DNA from: Cunninghamia lanceolata | Taxonomy: Eukaryota; Streptophyta; Pinopsida; Cupressales; Cupressaceae | Assembly (NCBI GenBank): GCA_027924645.1 | Contig: BSBN01000297.1 | Span: 620,001-684,000 of the forward strand | Reading direction: 5' to 3' | DNA: 64,000 bases | Shown here: positions 46,683 through 57,955 of the stretch, piece after piece | Layout: each line of letters starts with the position of its first letter | How positions within the stretch are numbered: the stretch's first letter is position 1 | Translations under genes and position numbers: made by a program | Notes under the pieces: generated by a model | The model's input: the letters and a program-made list of their open reading frames with translations, nothing else | What the model was told of the DNA's origin: nothing | Databases searched by the model: none

Positions 46683-48067
46683 TCAGGCATAGAAATTCTT
46701 GAGATGGACACTGTTAAGTGGCTCATCTAGAGGAATGCCGTCAGGTGTAGCTAAATTATAAGCTCCTGATCCGTATGCTACTGTCACAATAAAGGGGCCT
46801 AACCAATTAGGCTCAAACTTGCCCTTCTCTCGATCTGCTTGATTTCTCTGATTCTCCTTAAGTACAAGATCACCAACTTGAAACCGTCTTTCTTTGATCT
46901 TTTTGTTGTAATTACACCGGAGGCAGTTTTGATAGACATGGAGATGATTAAGTGCAGCAAGGCGCCTCTCATCTAGTAGTTCAAGCTCAGCTAATCTAGA
47001 AGTGCGATACTCCTCTCCATCAATCAGGTCCTGCATGGATACTTTGAGGGATGGGATCTCGACCTCTATAGGTAGGATGGCTTCAGAGCCAAAGACCAAG
47101 GCATATGGTGTGGCACCAGTTGGTGTTCTAATACTAGTGCGGTAGGCCCATAGGGCGGGATTGAGTTGCAAGTGCCAATCACGACCAGCTTCATTGACTA
47201 TTTTCTTGAGGATTTTGAGAATAGTTTTATTGGAAGCCTCAGCTTGGCCGTTACTCTGCGGATAGTAGGGAGTTGAAAAGCGATGTTGGATATTGTATTG
47301 TGTGCACAAGGCACGAACATCTTGATTCTTGAATGGTCTCCCATTATCAGTGACAATGGCTTGGGGAATACCATACCGGCATATGAGGTAGTTTAGGATA
47401 AACTTGGCTATTTGCTTATCGGTGATATAGGTCATAGGAATGGCTTCCACCCACTTCGTGAAATACTCAGTGGCGGTAATGATAAACTTGTGGCCATTGG
47501 AGGAGGAAGGGTGGATTTGTCCTACTAGGTCGAGACCCCATTGAGAAAAAGGCCATGGAGTTGTCATAGGTTGTAATTCATGAGCTGGTGCGTGAATCAA
47601 ATCTCCATGCTGCTGGCATTGTAGACACTTCTTAGCAAACTGTGCAGCATCTTGCTCTATTGTAGGCCAGTAATAACCTGTTCTGAGTATCTTCTTAGCA
47701 AGATTAGGACCAATAGAATGTGCGCCACAGACACCTTCGTGTATGTCTCGTAAGGTAGCTTCGGCTTCTTCCGCATTGAGACATCGTAAGAGGATACCAT
47801 CAAGACTTCGGCAATATAGTGTATCACCCAGAATGAGGTAATGAGAGGATCGACAGATAAAGGTTTTGCATTGGGTGGATGATAGGTTAGGGGGAAAGGT
47901 ATTGTGTTTGAGGTATTCATAGATATCTTCATACCATGGGGAATTGGGTCCAACAAGTTCGCAGATGATTTCAGTAATGGGAACATCGACGACTGGTATC
48001 AACAATTGCTCGATCAAGAATTCACACTTTTGTGTATTTGCAGGCATGTCTATCAGTGACCCTACAA
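46683..48067 (-). pseudogene. Tat integrase
   Basis: Open for 454 residues from 48047 to 46683, in a different frame from the upstream pol (frameshift near 48070). N-terminal HHCC zinc finger (HEGVCGAHSIGP...CLQCQQHGD, about residues 104-149), catalytic core with D in GLDLVGQIHP, D in AIVTDNGRPF and E in SNGQAEASNK (D,D-35-E pattern complete), and a C-terminal GKFEPNWLGPFIV motif. The core looks undamaged. It would insert the cDNA into host DNA in the nucleus. It ends FYA at 46683, about 2.3 kb from the PMD stop. Confidence 0.85.
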
Positions 48068-48432
48068 AGCCATAGAATCCGCAACTTTGTTATGCTCTCT
48101 TGGAATTTGCTCAAATGTGATGCTAGAAAAATGTGGTTTGTAGGCATCCACTAGTTGCTTGTAAGGGACCAACTTTTCATCTTTTGTTTGGTACTCATCC
48201 ATGACTTGGCGAATGACTAGCTGTGAGTCTCCATAAACCTATAATTCTGTAATGTCCCATTAAACTGCTGTGTTGAGACCTATGAGGAGTGCTTCATACT
48301 CGGCAATGTTGTTGGTGCAAGGGAATGCAAGCCGATATGACTTAGGAATATAGTCATTTTGAGGTGTGACAAACAAGATGCCGGCCCCTGATCCGTGCTG
48401 TGTGTAGGAACCATCAAAGTATAACTTCCACA
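48068..48432 (-). pseudogene. Tat second (archaeal-type) RNase H
   Basis: Begins WKLYFDGSYTQHGSGAGILF (about 48430), then CTNNIAEYEALLIGL, continuing past a TAA (48260) and a TAG (about 48245) with VYGDSQLVIRQV and IPREHNKVADSMA. The D, E, D and terminal H/D residues are present. This additional RNase H after the normal one is what marks the Tat lineage. The frame is lost near 48070, just before the integrase. Confidence 0.8.
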
Positions 48433-49747
48433 TTATGGAGTTAGAAAGAGTGAATAGATTCTCATCCGGAAAGTCTGCTACCATAGGGTGTGTATCTTGC
48501 ATAGGTGCTTCTGCTAGTTGATCTGCTAGAGCTTGTCCTTTGATTGCTTTATGATCCATGTACTCAATGTCAAACTCACTAAGGATCATGACCCATTTAG
48601 CTAATCTGCCTGTAAGAGCTGCTTTTGCTAGTAGATACTTCAAGGGATCAATTTTGGCTATTAGATTTGTGTGTTGGTTCAACATGTAATGCCACAACTT
48701 TTGGGAGGCAAACACTACTGCTAAACAAGCTCTTTCCATTGGTGAATAATTGAGTTCATATCCCAGCAAGGTTCTACTGATATAATAAATTGCATGCTCT
48801 TTTCCTGTTTCATCATTTTGTGCTAGAAGGGCCCCTAGGGCCGAATTTGTAGTGGAGATGTATAATATCAAAGGTTTGTCCACAATTGGTGGAACCAATA
48901 CAGGAGGTGTAGTTAGATACTCTTTAAGTTGATCAAATGTTGCCTGACACTTGTTGTCCCATCGAAATGAGACATCCTTTCGGAGCAAGTGTTGAAATGG
49001 TTGACAAATATCTGCTAGCTGTGAGATGAAACACCTAATGGATTGCAACCTTCCCTGAAGGCTCCTTAATGCTTTAAGATTCTTTGGTGGAGGCATCTCC
49101 ACTATAGCTTTTACTTTTGCGGGGTCTACTTCAATGCCTCTATGAGATACAATGTATCCCAACAGTTTTCTTGATGTTACACCGAAGACACACTTCTTTG
49201 GATTGAGTCTTACTTGGTATTTCTTGAGCCTGTCAAAGATCTGCCCTAGAACCTGTATGTGATCTACCCTAGAAGATTTAGCTAGTATGTCATCCACATA
49301 GTCCTCCATGATATGATGAAAGAGATCGTGGAATATCATTGTCATTGCTCTCTGATAGGTTGCTCCTGCATTCTTTAGACCAAACGGCATGACGCACCAA
49401 CAATAATTGCCCCACAGACAAGTAAAGGTTGTTTTATGTTGATCTTCCTCTGCTATCCTTATCTGATTGTAGCCAGAGAATCTGTCCATGAGAGAAAGCA
49501 TCTCGTGACCTGCTGTCAAGTCTACTATAATGTCAATGTTTGGTAGGGGAAAGTCATCTTTAGGACATGCTTTGTTCAGATCTCTAAAGTCATTACACAT
49601 GCATATGCACCCATTAGGTTTAGACATAGGTACAATGTTTGATACCCAATCTGAATAGTCAATGGGTCGTATGAACTTTGCATCTAACAGCTTCTGTATT
49701 TTGACCTTTACCAAGAGAGCTATCTGTGGGTGCATCTTTCTCAGCTT
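48433..49747 (-). pseudogene. Tat reverse transcriptase and RNase H
   Basis: Open from 49735. RT boxes: FIRPIDYSDWVSNIVPMSKP, CMCNDFRDLNKACPKDDFPLP, LMDRFSGYNQI (usually MDGFSG), VMPFGLKNAGATYQRAM, and the catalytic YVDD at 49300-49289 (residues 146-149 of this stretch), then FDRLKKYQVRLNPKKC and LLGYIVSHRGIEVDP. The connection and first RNase H (LILYISTTNSALGALLAQ, then YSPMERACLAVVFASQKLWHYM) follow; the usual catalytic DAS at the start of that RNase H reads STT, so it may be degenerate, as often seen when a second RNase H is present. The frame is shared with protease upstream. Confidence 0.88.
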
Positions 49748-52171
49748 CTATTTGACTGGTTTCACTTTGGGATCAACTGTGAGATAATAAACTACTAGCT
49801 TAGGGTCTAGCCCTGGCATATCCACATAGGTCCATGCAAAGTTGATGGTTCTCTGTAAGAAGAATGTGTTAAGGTTCTTGTGCTCTGTTTCTGATAATGA
49901 TGCTGCCAAGAATGTGGTCTTTGGATTTTGCTCTGTGCCCAGGTTTATCTCTGTAGAATCTTCCACTAGGAGAGCTGACTTCTCTTGATACTTAGATGGT
50001 AGGGGAAGGTCAAATCCTCCATCCTTAGGTGCCACAATTGGATTTTCACCTTTGGATACGTCCTTTGTTTTTACTATTTTGTGATCAGGAGGTGCCACAG
50101 TGTGGTTTTCACCTAAAGATCTTTCTTTATTTTTACTTTTGCGACTAGAGGATTTGGCATTCTCACCAAAATAAGTCATTGGCTCTAGTTCCATTACAAA
50201 ACCTGCTTTATGATTGCCTAGGGGGATACCATCCCGGAGTCCCATGAACTCAGCTAAAGCTTCGTCATTCTGAAATACATCTATAATAGGGGACCCTTGT
50301 TGGTCCCAATCGATAAGTTCAGGGTAGACAAGTGTGACATTCTGGGTGCTGGTGGTGGAGGTTAAGGATACGGAGGATAGCATAAAAATGGAGGATTCTG
50401 TGAATAGGTTGGTCATATGGAGGGAAGAGTCATCGATGATATCCTCTGTAGACGTCGAATCGGTGGGAAAAGTGTCAGCTACCTCGTCGAGGATATACTC
50501 GATGTCCAAGGCGTGTGGTACCTTCTTACCGAATCCTAATCCCTTCTTGTCTAGCTTCTTTGTTACAACAATGGGTTCCATAGTTCCTTGATTCTATTTC
50601 CCAAGGCCACCTTTGCCTTTATAGCCCATGTTTTTTACTATCCTTAAGCCATTGCCATATTGCTTGATTGGTATGGTGACTAGTTCTTTCTCCTTATAGA
50701 GCCAAGAAGAAATATCCTCAATAGTGTCCTCTTCCAATAACCATCCATGTTGGAATTGGGTTAGGAATCCTGGGGGAGGAATAGTTGCTTTTTTGGTTAC
50801 TTTGGCAATGGGTGGTTTGCCGTAAGATTTTGGAGATAAAGGCATCCGCCCTACACAACAAGATTTTGAGATATCGTAAGTGCCAAAGCCTATATCATGG
50901 ATGTGAGCTTTGATTTCAGGTAGAGGATTAGGGTTGCTTGTAGAGGCTAGAGTTAGCGTTGCAGGGTCAACATATAGCGGGGATTCAAGGGCTTTTTCAT
51001 TGTTAGGCACCTGGTTGTAATTCTTATAACTGCCTTGCAAGACACGACAGAATTCAAAAGGATTGGGGTCTCCTGGGATAGTTATCTCCGTACCATTATA
51101 TGGGAACTTTAGCGACTAATGGTACATGGAGGGAACAGCTTTCATTGCATGGATCCATGGGCGGCCTAGGATAATGTTGTAAGGTAGTTCAATATCAAGG
51201 ACTTGACACCTGGCTTCAAGCATGACAAGGCCGAGTTGTATAGGCAAGTGGATAATACCTTCTGAGTGGCGTTCAACATCATCATACCCCTTGGTTGTAA
51301 TACTATGATCAGAGTTGACATGATCCTCAGAGTATCCCAATTGCTTTAGTAACTTTAAAGAACAGATGTTGAGACCAGCACCACCGTCTATGAGTATGCA
51401 TTTGATTTTGTATTTATGTATGAGAACTTCAATATGAAGGGCATCATTGTGACAAGGATCATGGGATGGGAGATCTTTCTCAGAGAAGACCACATTGTAG
51501 GGTGAAGCAATGTTACCTACTAAAGCTTGGAAATCCGTGACCGCTATGTTGTTGGGAACTAAAGACTCTTGGAGGGCTTTTTCTAGCACCACTCTATGTG
51601 CAGGTGAGGACCGTAGAAGGTCCAAGATAGAGATTTGTGCTGGCATTTTCCTGAGATGTTTGATAAGATTATAATAAGATTGAGTCAGAAGATTGGGTGT
51701 AGGACCACAAATGGTGACATGACCACGATGAGTTGTAACAGCGCAATCCGTAGATTTGCCTTTGATGGTGAGGGTAGACACTCGACTCTCTTCAAAATGA
51801 CCTACAATGGAATCAAAGGAAGTGGAAGCATGATTGATACCTTTACCTCTATCCTGAGGAGGAGGTGGACCATGATGAGGGAATGGTTCCTTGTACATAT
51901 CGAGATCTTTGTTTGTGTTTTGAGCCGCTTGTTCATTCTCAAAAGTGATTAGGTTGTCGTCGATGAGATTTTGGATTAGGTGCTTGAGTTTCATGCAGGA
52001 CGCAGTTCTATGTCCTTTGCTCTGATGGAATTCACAGTATTCGTTTTCTCTATACCGCGTAGTTTTGTAAACAGGTTCACCATATGGGGGTGCATCTGGT
52101 AAGGTGATGAGTCCTTTCTGTAAAACCTGTTGTAGGACCGACTCCATAGGCACTCCCAAGGGAGTAAATTA
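49748..52171 (-). pseudogene. Tat protease and linker
   Basis: Same frame as gag and RT, broken by TAG at 51116, 50594 and 49748. A gag end with CEFHQSKGHRTASCMKLKHL (partial zinc-knuckle-like, about 52050-51995) leads into the protease: CILIDGGAGLNICSLKLLKQ (active site D-G-G; about 51400-51340) and YNIILGRPWIHAMKAVPS (about 51190-51140). Then come KFPYNGTEITIPGDPNPFEF, a G-patch-like GLRIVKNMGYKGKGGLGK (about 50655-50600), a second GLGFGKKVPHALD, and the region before RT. The G-patch is known in this position in plant Ty3/gypsy polyproteins. Confidence 0.75.
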
Positions 52172-54412
52172 ACGTCGTGGAGGGTAATCTTGTTGAGGTC
52201 GCTCCTGTTGTCATTGTTGTTGATTTTGATACGGTTGCCACTGTTGTTGTTGTTGTTGAGATGGAGCTTGACTTGGTTTGGAGAGCTGCAGCAGTGTCTG
52301 CAACGTTTGGACATGTTTAGAATCGACCACACCATCGTTAACCACGTTTTTGTTTTTGTTCCAGTATTTGGGTTTATCATTTGTCTGTTGATGAGGAGCG
52401 TTGTCTTTCGTTTCTTTGAAGATTTTGACCATACCCTTAGCAATGAGGGCTTTTTCAATGTTGATTCCCTTGTATGTGATTTCGTCAAAGGTTGTAGCAC
52501 TAAGAATTTGCAAATGGAAACCTAACTCTTGGATGAGGTTTTGCACAAATATGCTAACAAGCTGTTTCTCCGAAATCTTGAAAGGGAATTTGCTAGCCAT
52601 TTGTCTCCATCGTTGGAGGAAAGAAATGAAAGTTTCACCATTTTTCTATTTATTGTTGCATAGATCAGTCATGGAAATCTCATGCTCTGCGTTGTAAGAA
52701 AAATGGGTGGCAAATTTCTCTGCTAGCTTGTTGAAAGACTTGATACCCATAGGTAAGTGTGAGAACCATTCTATAGCTTGACCTCCAAGGCTGCAAGGAA
52801 AGAGACGCATAAGATACGTGTCGTTATGTGAGACCTTGAAGCAAGCAAGATAGAATTCCCTGAGATGGTCTTTTGGGTCACCTTTTCCTTTGTATTTATC
52901 AAAGTTGGGAATAGTGAAATTTTGAAGAAAAGGGATCATTGGTAATGACCGATCAAAAGGATAAGGACACACTTCTTCTAAAGAGAAGGTCTTCTTGGTG
53001 TGGCCAAACGTAAGATCAGATAGCTGTTGTTGAACTTCTGTGATTTTTAGCTCCATAGTTGTGGGAGGGGTTGGTAACATCTCCTGTTGTCCCAAAAGTG
53101 GTTGGTGTTGCCCATACGGAAGATTATAATGTAAGCCATGCACACTGGTGTTATAAGGGTCGTAAGATTGATTGGGATCATACGGGTTGTACGTTTGGTT
53201 CAAATTGGGTTGGAATTGGAGGTTTTGATTTGGCAGAGGTGGAGGTGGCGCTAGGTAAGAATGTTGGCTTTGTGATGGTTGAAGAAAAGTATTGGGTGGA
53301 GGAAAGCTAAAGTGCATTTGATTAGGTTGTGATGACGGCACATAGCATTGGGAAACTTGATGTTGGAAATGTTGAGAGTGGCTAGGCAATGTGTGAAAGA
53401 AATTGAGCGAGGATGAACGTTGTGGAGGAGGGGCATAGGTAGAAGTGATTTGCGACGGTTGAGGTGGCTTGATGATGAGCGTAGAAGAATGTTGTGGTTG
53501 GGATTGCATGACTCTAATTGGTTGAGAGACATGAAGGTGTGATGATATAGGAGGTGGTATTTGTTGAGACCCTTGTTGCATGGCTACATAATTGTTCCCC
53601 GGATTGTAATTTGGTGGGAAACCTATCCGTGATGGGGTAACCAAGATTCTACTTGTGATTGGGGTGGACACTTGAGGAGGTGGTTGCATATTCGATCGAG
53701 CTAAGGTGGCTTGCTTAGCTAACTCTGCTTGACATTGGAGAGTTTCTTGTTGGTTTTTGTAGATCTCCATAGGAGTCAGAAGCGGTGATACGGCCTTCTC
53801 TCCTGTTGGGTTTTGAAAAAGGGGATTCTTATAATGCGCGATTACTTTCCCCTATGAGCTTTGTTTAGGTAAAGGTGTGGTCACTGTTGACATGGTTTGC
53901 ACCGCTTGTAAGGTGGCTTGGGTGTTGTTGTTCTCCTTGAGAGTGGATAAATCAAAATCTTGAGGTAACTTGGCGCCTTGCTCTGCAAGCAAGCGAAAGA
54001 AATGATCTTGGTTCTCACTAAGGATTTTGTCAAAGGCGGCCACGATTCTAGGCTCTTGTATGATTTCATCAAGATCTTGCCCATCTTCTTGAGAGGATTT
54101 ACCCATTTCAAAGTGTCGCTCTTCTTGAGATGGGGGTTGATCTATGATATAACCTTGTGGCACAAAATTCGGAGGCAAGCTAGTGGTATACTGGGGTGTA
54201 CTTACCAAAGGGACCCTAACCTCTTGAGGATTGCTTGGTTGGTCAATGTGCAGCATGTTCAGAGAGCTAATTGGTTTTGCTGCAGGTGTACTATGAGTTA
54301 CCTTGGGAGTAATGTTGAGACAACCGGATTGCGGTGTGTGAGGAGGCGATTTGTGCTTCCTAGGGCCAACTTGCTTAGACTTCATAGTTTGCTGGAGCCT
54401 AGTGGTTACCAT
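52172..54412 (-). pseudogene. Tat gag
   Basis: ATG at 54412 (MVTTRLQQTMKSKQ), chosen because MVTTR-type starts are usual for these gags. One frame to 52172 with stops at 53852 (TAG), 52646 (TAG), 52211 (TGA) and 52169 (TAA). A basic Ser/Pro-rich N-terminus and a Pro/Gln/Ser/Tyr-rich central region (53700-53000) come before the capsid domain: PYPFDRSLPMIPFLQNFTIP, KYKGKGDPKDHLREFYLACF, LFPCSLGGQAIEWFSHLP, FNKLAEKFATHFSYN (52970-52680), NGETFISFLQRWRQMASKFP (52640-52580). A Gln-rich tail ends it. Confidence 0.82.
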
Positions 54413-54429
54413 GGAATACACTAGGGCAA

Positions 54430-54760
54430 AAGGTAATGCTAGGATTCTGTGAGGTGCTTTGAGAAAAGGATAAACTCTGATGCATAATGTATTGGACCAA
54501 AGGCGCTATACTGTTTGATTAGAGGTGTAGGACTGTGCAACCAAAAGCGTGCTACTGTGACACCAAAGGCGATAGACTGAGCTACTAGAAGTGAGTTACT
54601 GCTATGCCAAAGGTGTGCTACAATGACCAAAAGCGAGCTACTGTTATACCAAGGGTGATGAAGTAGAGTTTTGCCAGAGGTGAGTTACTACTATGCCAAA
54701 GGTGATCTACTGTACTACCAAAGGTGAGCTGCTGTAATACCAGGGGCGCTGAAGTAGTGT
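54430..54760 (-). repeat. AGCGCTTTTGGT-type array upstream of gag
   Basis: About ten units near 28-31 bp; on the + strand ACCAAAGGCGCTATACTG-like at 54493, 54540, 54572, 54616 and so on. On the - strand (sense for gag) this reads CAGTAGCGC(C)TTTGGT. An acceptor-like CCTTTTGCCCTAG ends at about 54422, just before gag. Confidence 0.75.
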
Positions 54761-55959
54761 CTAATGCTTCTAAAAGGCAAAATTTTGATAGATTTTTTTT
54801 GTTTTTGATTGGATTTGTTTGGCAAGAGAAAACACAGCAAACAGTGTTGGCATAAACAAGGGACTGACACAACAGATAGTGTATGTTCAAGGCTCTAAAC
54901 AAGCCTAATGTTTCCACAAGTATAAGACAATTGCAATCAATAACAAGCACTTTTTATCCCTAGAGATAAGGTTTCATTGCAATAGATCAGCTCATAGCTT
55001 AATACTCCGTCGATAAAAATATCATTCCATAAAGGTGTCAGATATTTAGTATCTTTGCGAGAGACAATAGGTAGGGATATCTCACCCTCCCCTTGGAAAG
55101 CTCAAGTAGGTCACAAGAGCTTTATGGCCAAGGGAATACTATCTCTTCTCAAGGGAGCCAATGGTGAGTATCTTAAGGGCTTAAATTGATTCCCCTTGCA
55201 CTGATGATTACCGCAATGTTCAGAGGTAGGTCGGGTAGTCTCTATCTAGAATGATTCTTAGTGACTTTGAGGGACCAACACCTTACGAGCAATGCGACAA
55301 GCTACTAAAAGCTTTAACCAATCCTACTAAGAGTATCAAACACTTCGCTCAATGAAAAAATCATTTCCACAAAGAGCTAGTACACCTCTTTTCAGTTTGG
55401 CACCACAAGGTAAGGCTAACGTTGGTTAGGACTTGGCTTTCGCCTTATCCCTCTTATATAGCAGTTCAAAGGAAAAATCCACTTAGGGTCGTCCCTTTTG
55501 GATGAAGTGCAATCCAAAAGTAGGCCCTTCTAAAGGAAGTACAGAAATGTAAGAGCAGACACGTCAAACAAAGGTTCAATTGTCCCGTTATAAGAAAAAT
55601 AAGGTGCAACTAAACTAGGCACACATGTTTGTAGTTGTCAATTGTCCCTTATGAAATTGAAGTGTTTGGCATTCACGTCCATTGTCCCTTAGAAAATTGA
55701 GGTGTTTGTGCATACATGTCCATTGTCCCTTAAAAAAAAAGTAGTTTGTTTCTAAGACTTAAATTGCCGAAATGATTTGTTCCATTATCCCTTGAGAAGG
55801 CAATGTGTTTCTAAGACTTAGTGAGATAAATCAAGATTTCTTCAATGCTCATCCCGCATGAACATGTTAAAAACACCTATTTGCTCTGTATGAGTAATAA
55901 GAAGCTGCAACAAGTCAATTAGTTCCACCAAAACCCACAAGTTAGCAAAAACAAATCAA
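54761..55959 (-). other. Middle of the Tat leader
   Basis: No gene; a 110-aa open stretch (54618-54950) overlaps the array and has no domain. At 55640-55800 there are four units of about 40-60 bp with ATTGTCCCTTA and A(A/G)GTGTTTG. Confidence 0.5.
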
Positions 55960-56700
55960 TTTGACCAAAAGCGCTGCACTATCTTACCAGAAGCGACTTA
56001 CTATATTTCCAAACGCGCTGTAACACAGACTTGAAGCATCGTAGAATATTACCAGAAGCGCTGTATTGTGCGTCCAGAGGCGTGATACTGTTATGCCAAA
56101 AGCAATGCAATGCACACCAGAAGCATCGTAGGATACTACCAAAAGCGCTGAAAAAGTCCAGAAGCGCTGTACTGTGTATCCAAAAGTGTGATACTCTTAT
56201 ACCAAATGCGCTGCACGGTCTTAGATCACAAAAAGATTACCTTTTGTCAAAATAACCAGATAGAAATGGGATTTCATGACTGATCTACTATTTTGAGAAA
56301 TAATATCTGATAGATCTGAATCGTGAAATCCAGAAAAACTCAAAAAGTGTAGTAACACAATAGATTAACTCAAATATCGAAGATACCCCTAAATAAGTCA
56401 GCTTAGGAAGTATCAAAAGCAGGTTTGAAAGACAAATACAACAGCTTGTCAGACAAATCAATAAGATATATAACGAGAAAAACCCTGCAAAAACACGAAA
56501 CGAAGTCAGAAACCTAATTTAGCCAAAAGCGCTTAACGATACTACCGGAAGCGCCATTTTGTTATACCAAAAGCGTCGCTCTGTGCTACTAGAAGCGCCG
56601 CAGTGCCCCCAAGGGCACTGTACTGTGCCTCCAAGAGTGCTTAAGAATACTGCCAGAAGCGCTTTGTAATGTTGTTTGCATTGTACCGTACTGTGACTTC
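55960..56700 (-). repeat. AGCGCT arrays in the Tat leader near the primer-binding site
   Basis: Two clusters, 55960-56225 and 56520-56690, of ACCAAAAGCGCTG(T)ACTGTG variants on the + strand (for example 55964, 56051, 56139, 56160, 56524, 56565). The motif is the reverse complement of the PMD intron array, so it is in sense in each transcript. Confidence 0.75.
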
Positions 56701-56740
56701 AAAACAAATTAATTTCTGAAAGAAAAAGAGGGGTTAGTGG

Positions 56741-56758
56741 GTCCCACCGGGCGTGCCA
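56741..56758 (-). other. Primer-binding site of the Tat element
   Basis: TGGCACGCCCGGTGGGAC on the - strand, three bases after the 5' LTR. It begins TGG as expected for the complement of a tRNA CCA end. I could not determine which tRNA; it is not initiator Met. Confidence 0.75.
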
Positions 56759-56761
56759 TAA

Positions 56762-57950
56762 TGTGTATGAGGAAAATTAACTATGATAAACTAACAAAAC
56801 CAAAAACCAATCACATAAAGTGAACCAATCTAAGTAAAAGCCATTATCATAAAATTAAAAGAAAAATGAAAGCTCTTACCAAAATCTGTATTGTTCCCTT
56901 TTGGAGAAGTGTGGATTGCTCAATCAAGTTGCGAAAACTATAGTTTGCAACAAGCAAGTAGTGTGCTCAACGTGCTCAAAGATCAATGTTAAGAGATCGT
57001 AAGGTTGCTCAATCAACGTGTTTTGTATGCTCAAAGCTCTGTTAAGTATGCTTGAGAATACGATCGAAGAGAGAGGCTCAATGAAGGAGATGAGGGGGGT
57101 TTATATAGGTTTCAACAAAGATCGATCAATGATCCAGATAATTCAGAAGAATCAACAGAGGAGAACAGTTGGGGAACGTGCAACGAATAAGAAGAAGACA
57201 AGTGTCACACAAAAGCTATTTTATTTGAGTTAAACACTTTCTTTTCTAAAGATAAAACATGCTTTTCATAAATTAGAAAGCTTTTTTTCTAATTTAAGAG
57301 AAATTGATAAAAATAAGGTTGAGTGAATAGATAACTCAACTTTAGATTTGCTTTCGCATGATTTGAGAGAAATTAAATAATAAATTATTTAATTGTGTGT
57401 GCATGGAGAAGAAGACTTATTTTTAGAAGATTTGAAAGATATTTGCAGATAAGAAAGCAAATTAAATAAATAAATTTATTTAATTGTTGTGCATGATTTG
57501 GAAGAATAAATAAAATATTTGATTTATCTTATTTTTGGAGATTGAGAGGATTTAAATAAATTTGATTTGATTTATTCAATTTGGAAGAATGAATTTGATT
57601 TAATTAAATAATTAAGAATTATTTAATTGTAGATAAGAGGGAATTTGTGATGAATTAATTAAATAATAGGATTTATTTAATTAATATGGATTTGATTTTT
57701 GGAAAGAGGATAATGATCTAATTAAATAACTGAAATTATTTAATTGTAGAAGAATAATAGAGGAATTTGATTTAATTTATTTAAATAAAAAAGATTTATT
57801 TAATTAATGTCGCAACTTTGTGATTTAGATGAATTTGATGAAATTAATTAAATAATTAGATTATTTAATTAATGTGTGAAATGCAGGTGATTAGGAAGAA
57901 ATGATGAAATGCAAGTAGTGCAATGACGTGGTCATTTTAGGGTGTCTACA
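56762..57950 (-). repeat. 5' LTR of the Tat element
   Basis: Starts TGTAGACACCC at 57950 and ends CATACACA at 56762. TATATAAA at 57100-57107 (- strand), so U3 is about 0.85 kb and R+U5 about 0.3 kb. Same U3 dyad array as the other LTR (57360-57870). The open frame at 57018-57233 is in the leader on the wrong strand. Confidence 0.95.
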
Positions 57951-57955
57951 GTTTC
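57951..57955. other. Target-site duplication, right (Tat element)
   Basis: GTTTC, identical to 40208-40212. Confidence 0.9.

Larger units (their letters stand above)
40213..57950 (-). mobile_element. Tat-lineage Ty3/gypsy retrotransposon, 17.7 kb, with antisense PMD gene
   Basis: LTRs 40213-41399 (3') and 56762-57950 (5') differ by about 35 changes in 1.19 kb by eye. Exact 5-bp target duplication GTTTC. On the - strand: primer-binding site, 2.3-kb leader with repeat arrays, gag, protease, RT, RNase H, archaeal-type RNase H (the Tat hallmark), integrase, about 2.2 kb spacer, then an antisense PMD gene, then polypurine tract and 3' LTR. All expected parts are present. Gag-pol has about nine in-frame stops and one frameshift, so this copy is inactive. 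It sits inside the reading frame of element G. Confidence 0.93.

Noticed and set aside
56741..56758. Possible tRNA gene 3' end (GTCCCACCGGGCGTGCCA on the + strand)
   Set aside because: No cloverleaf upstream and nuclear tRNA genes do not encode CCA; position next to the LTR makes it a primer-binding site.
40213..57950. Envelope-like gene or a virus-derived element
   Set aside because: No signal peptide, membrane segments or envelope motif; the extra gene is a PMD gene on the opposite strand.
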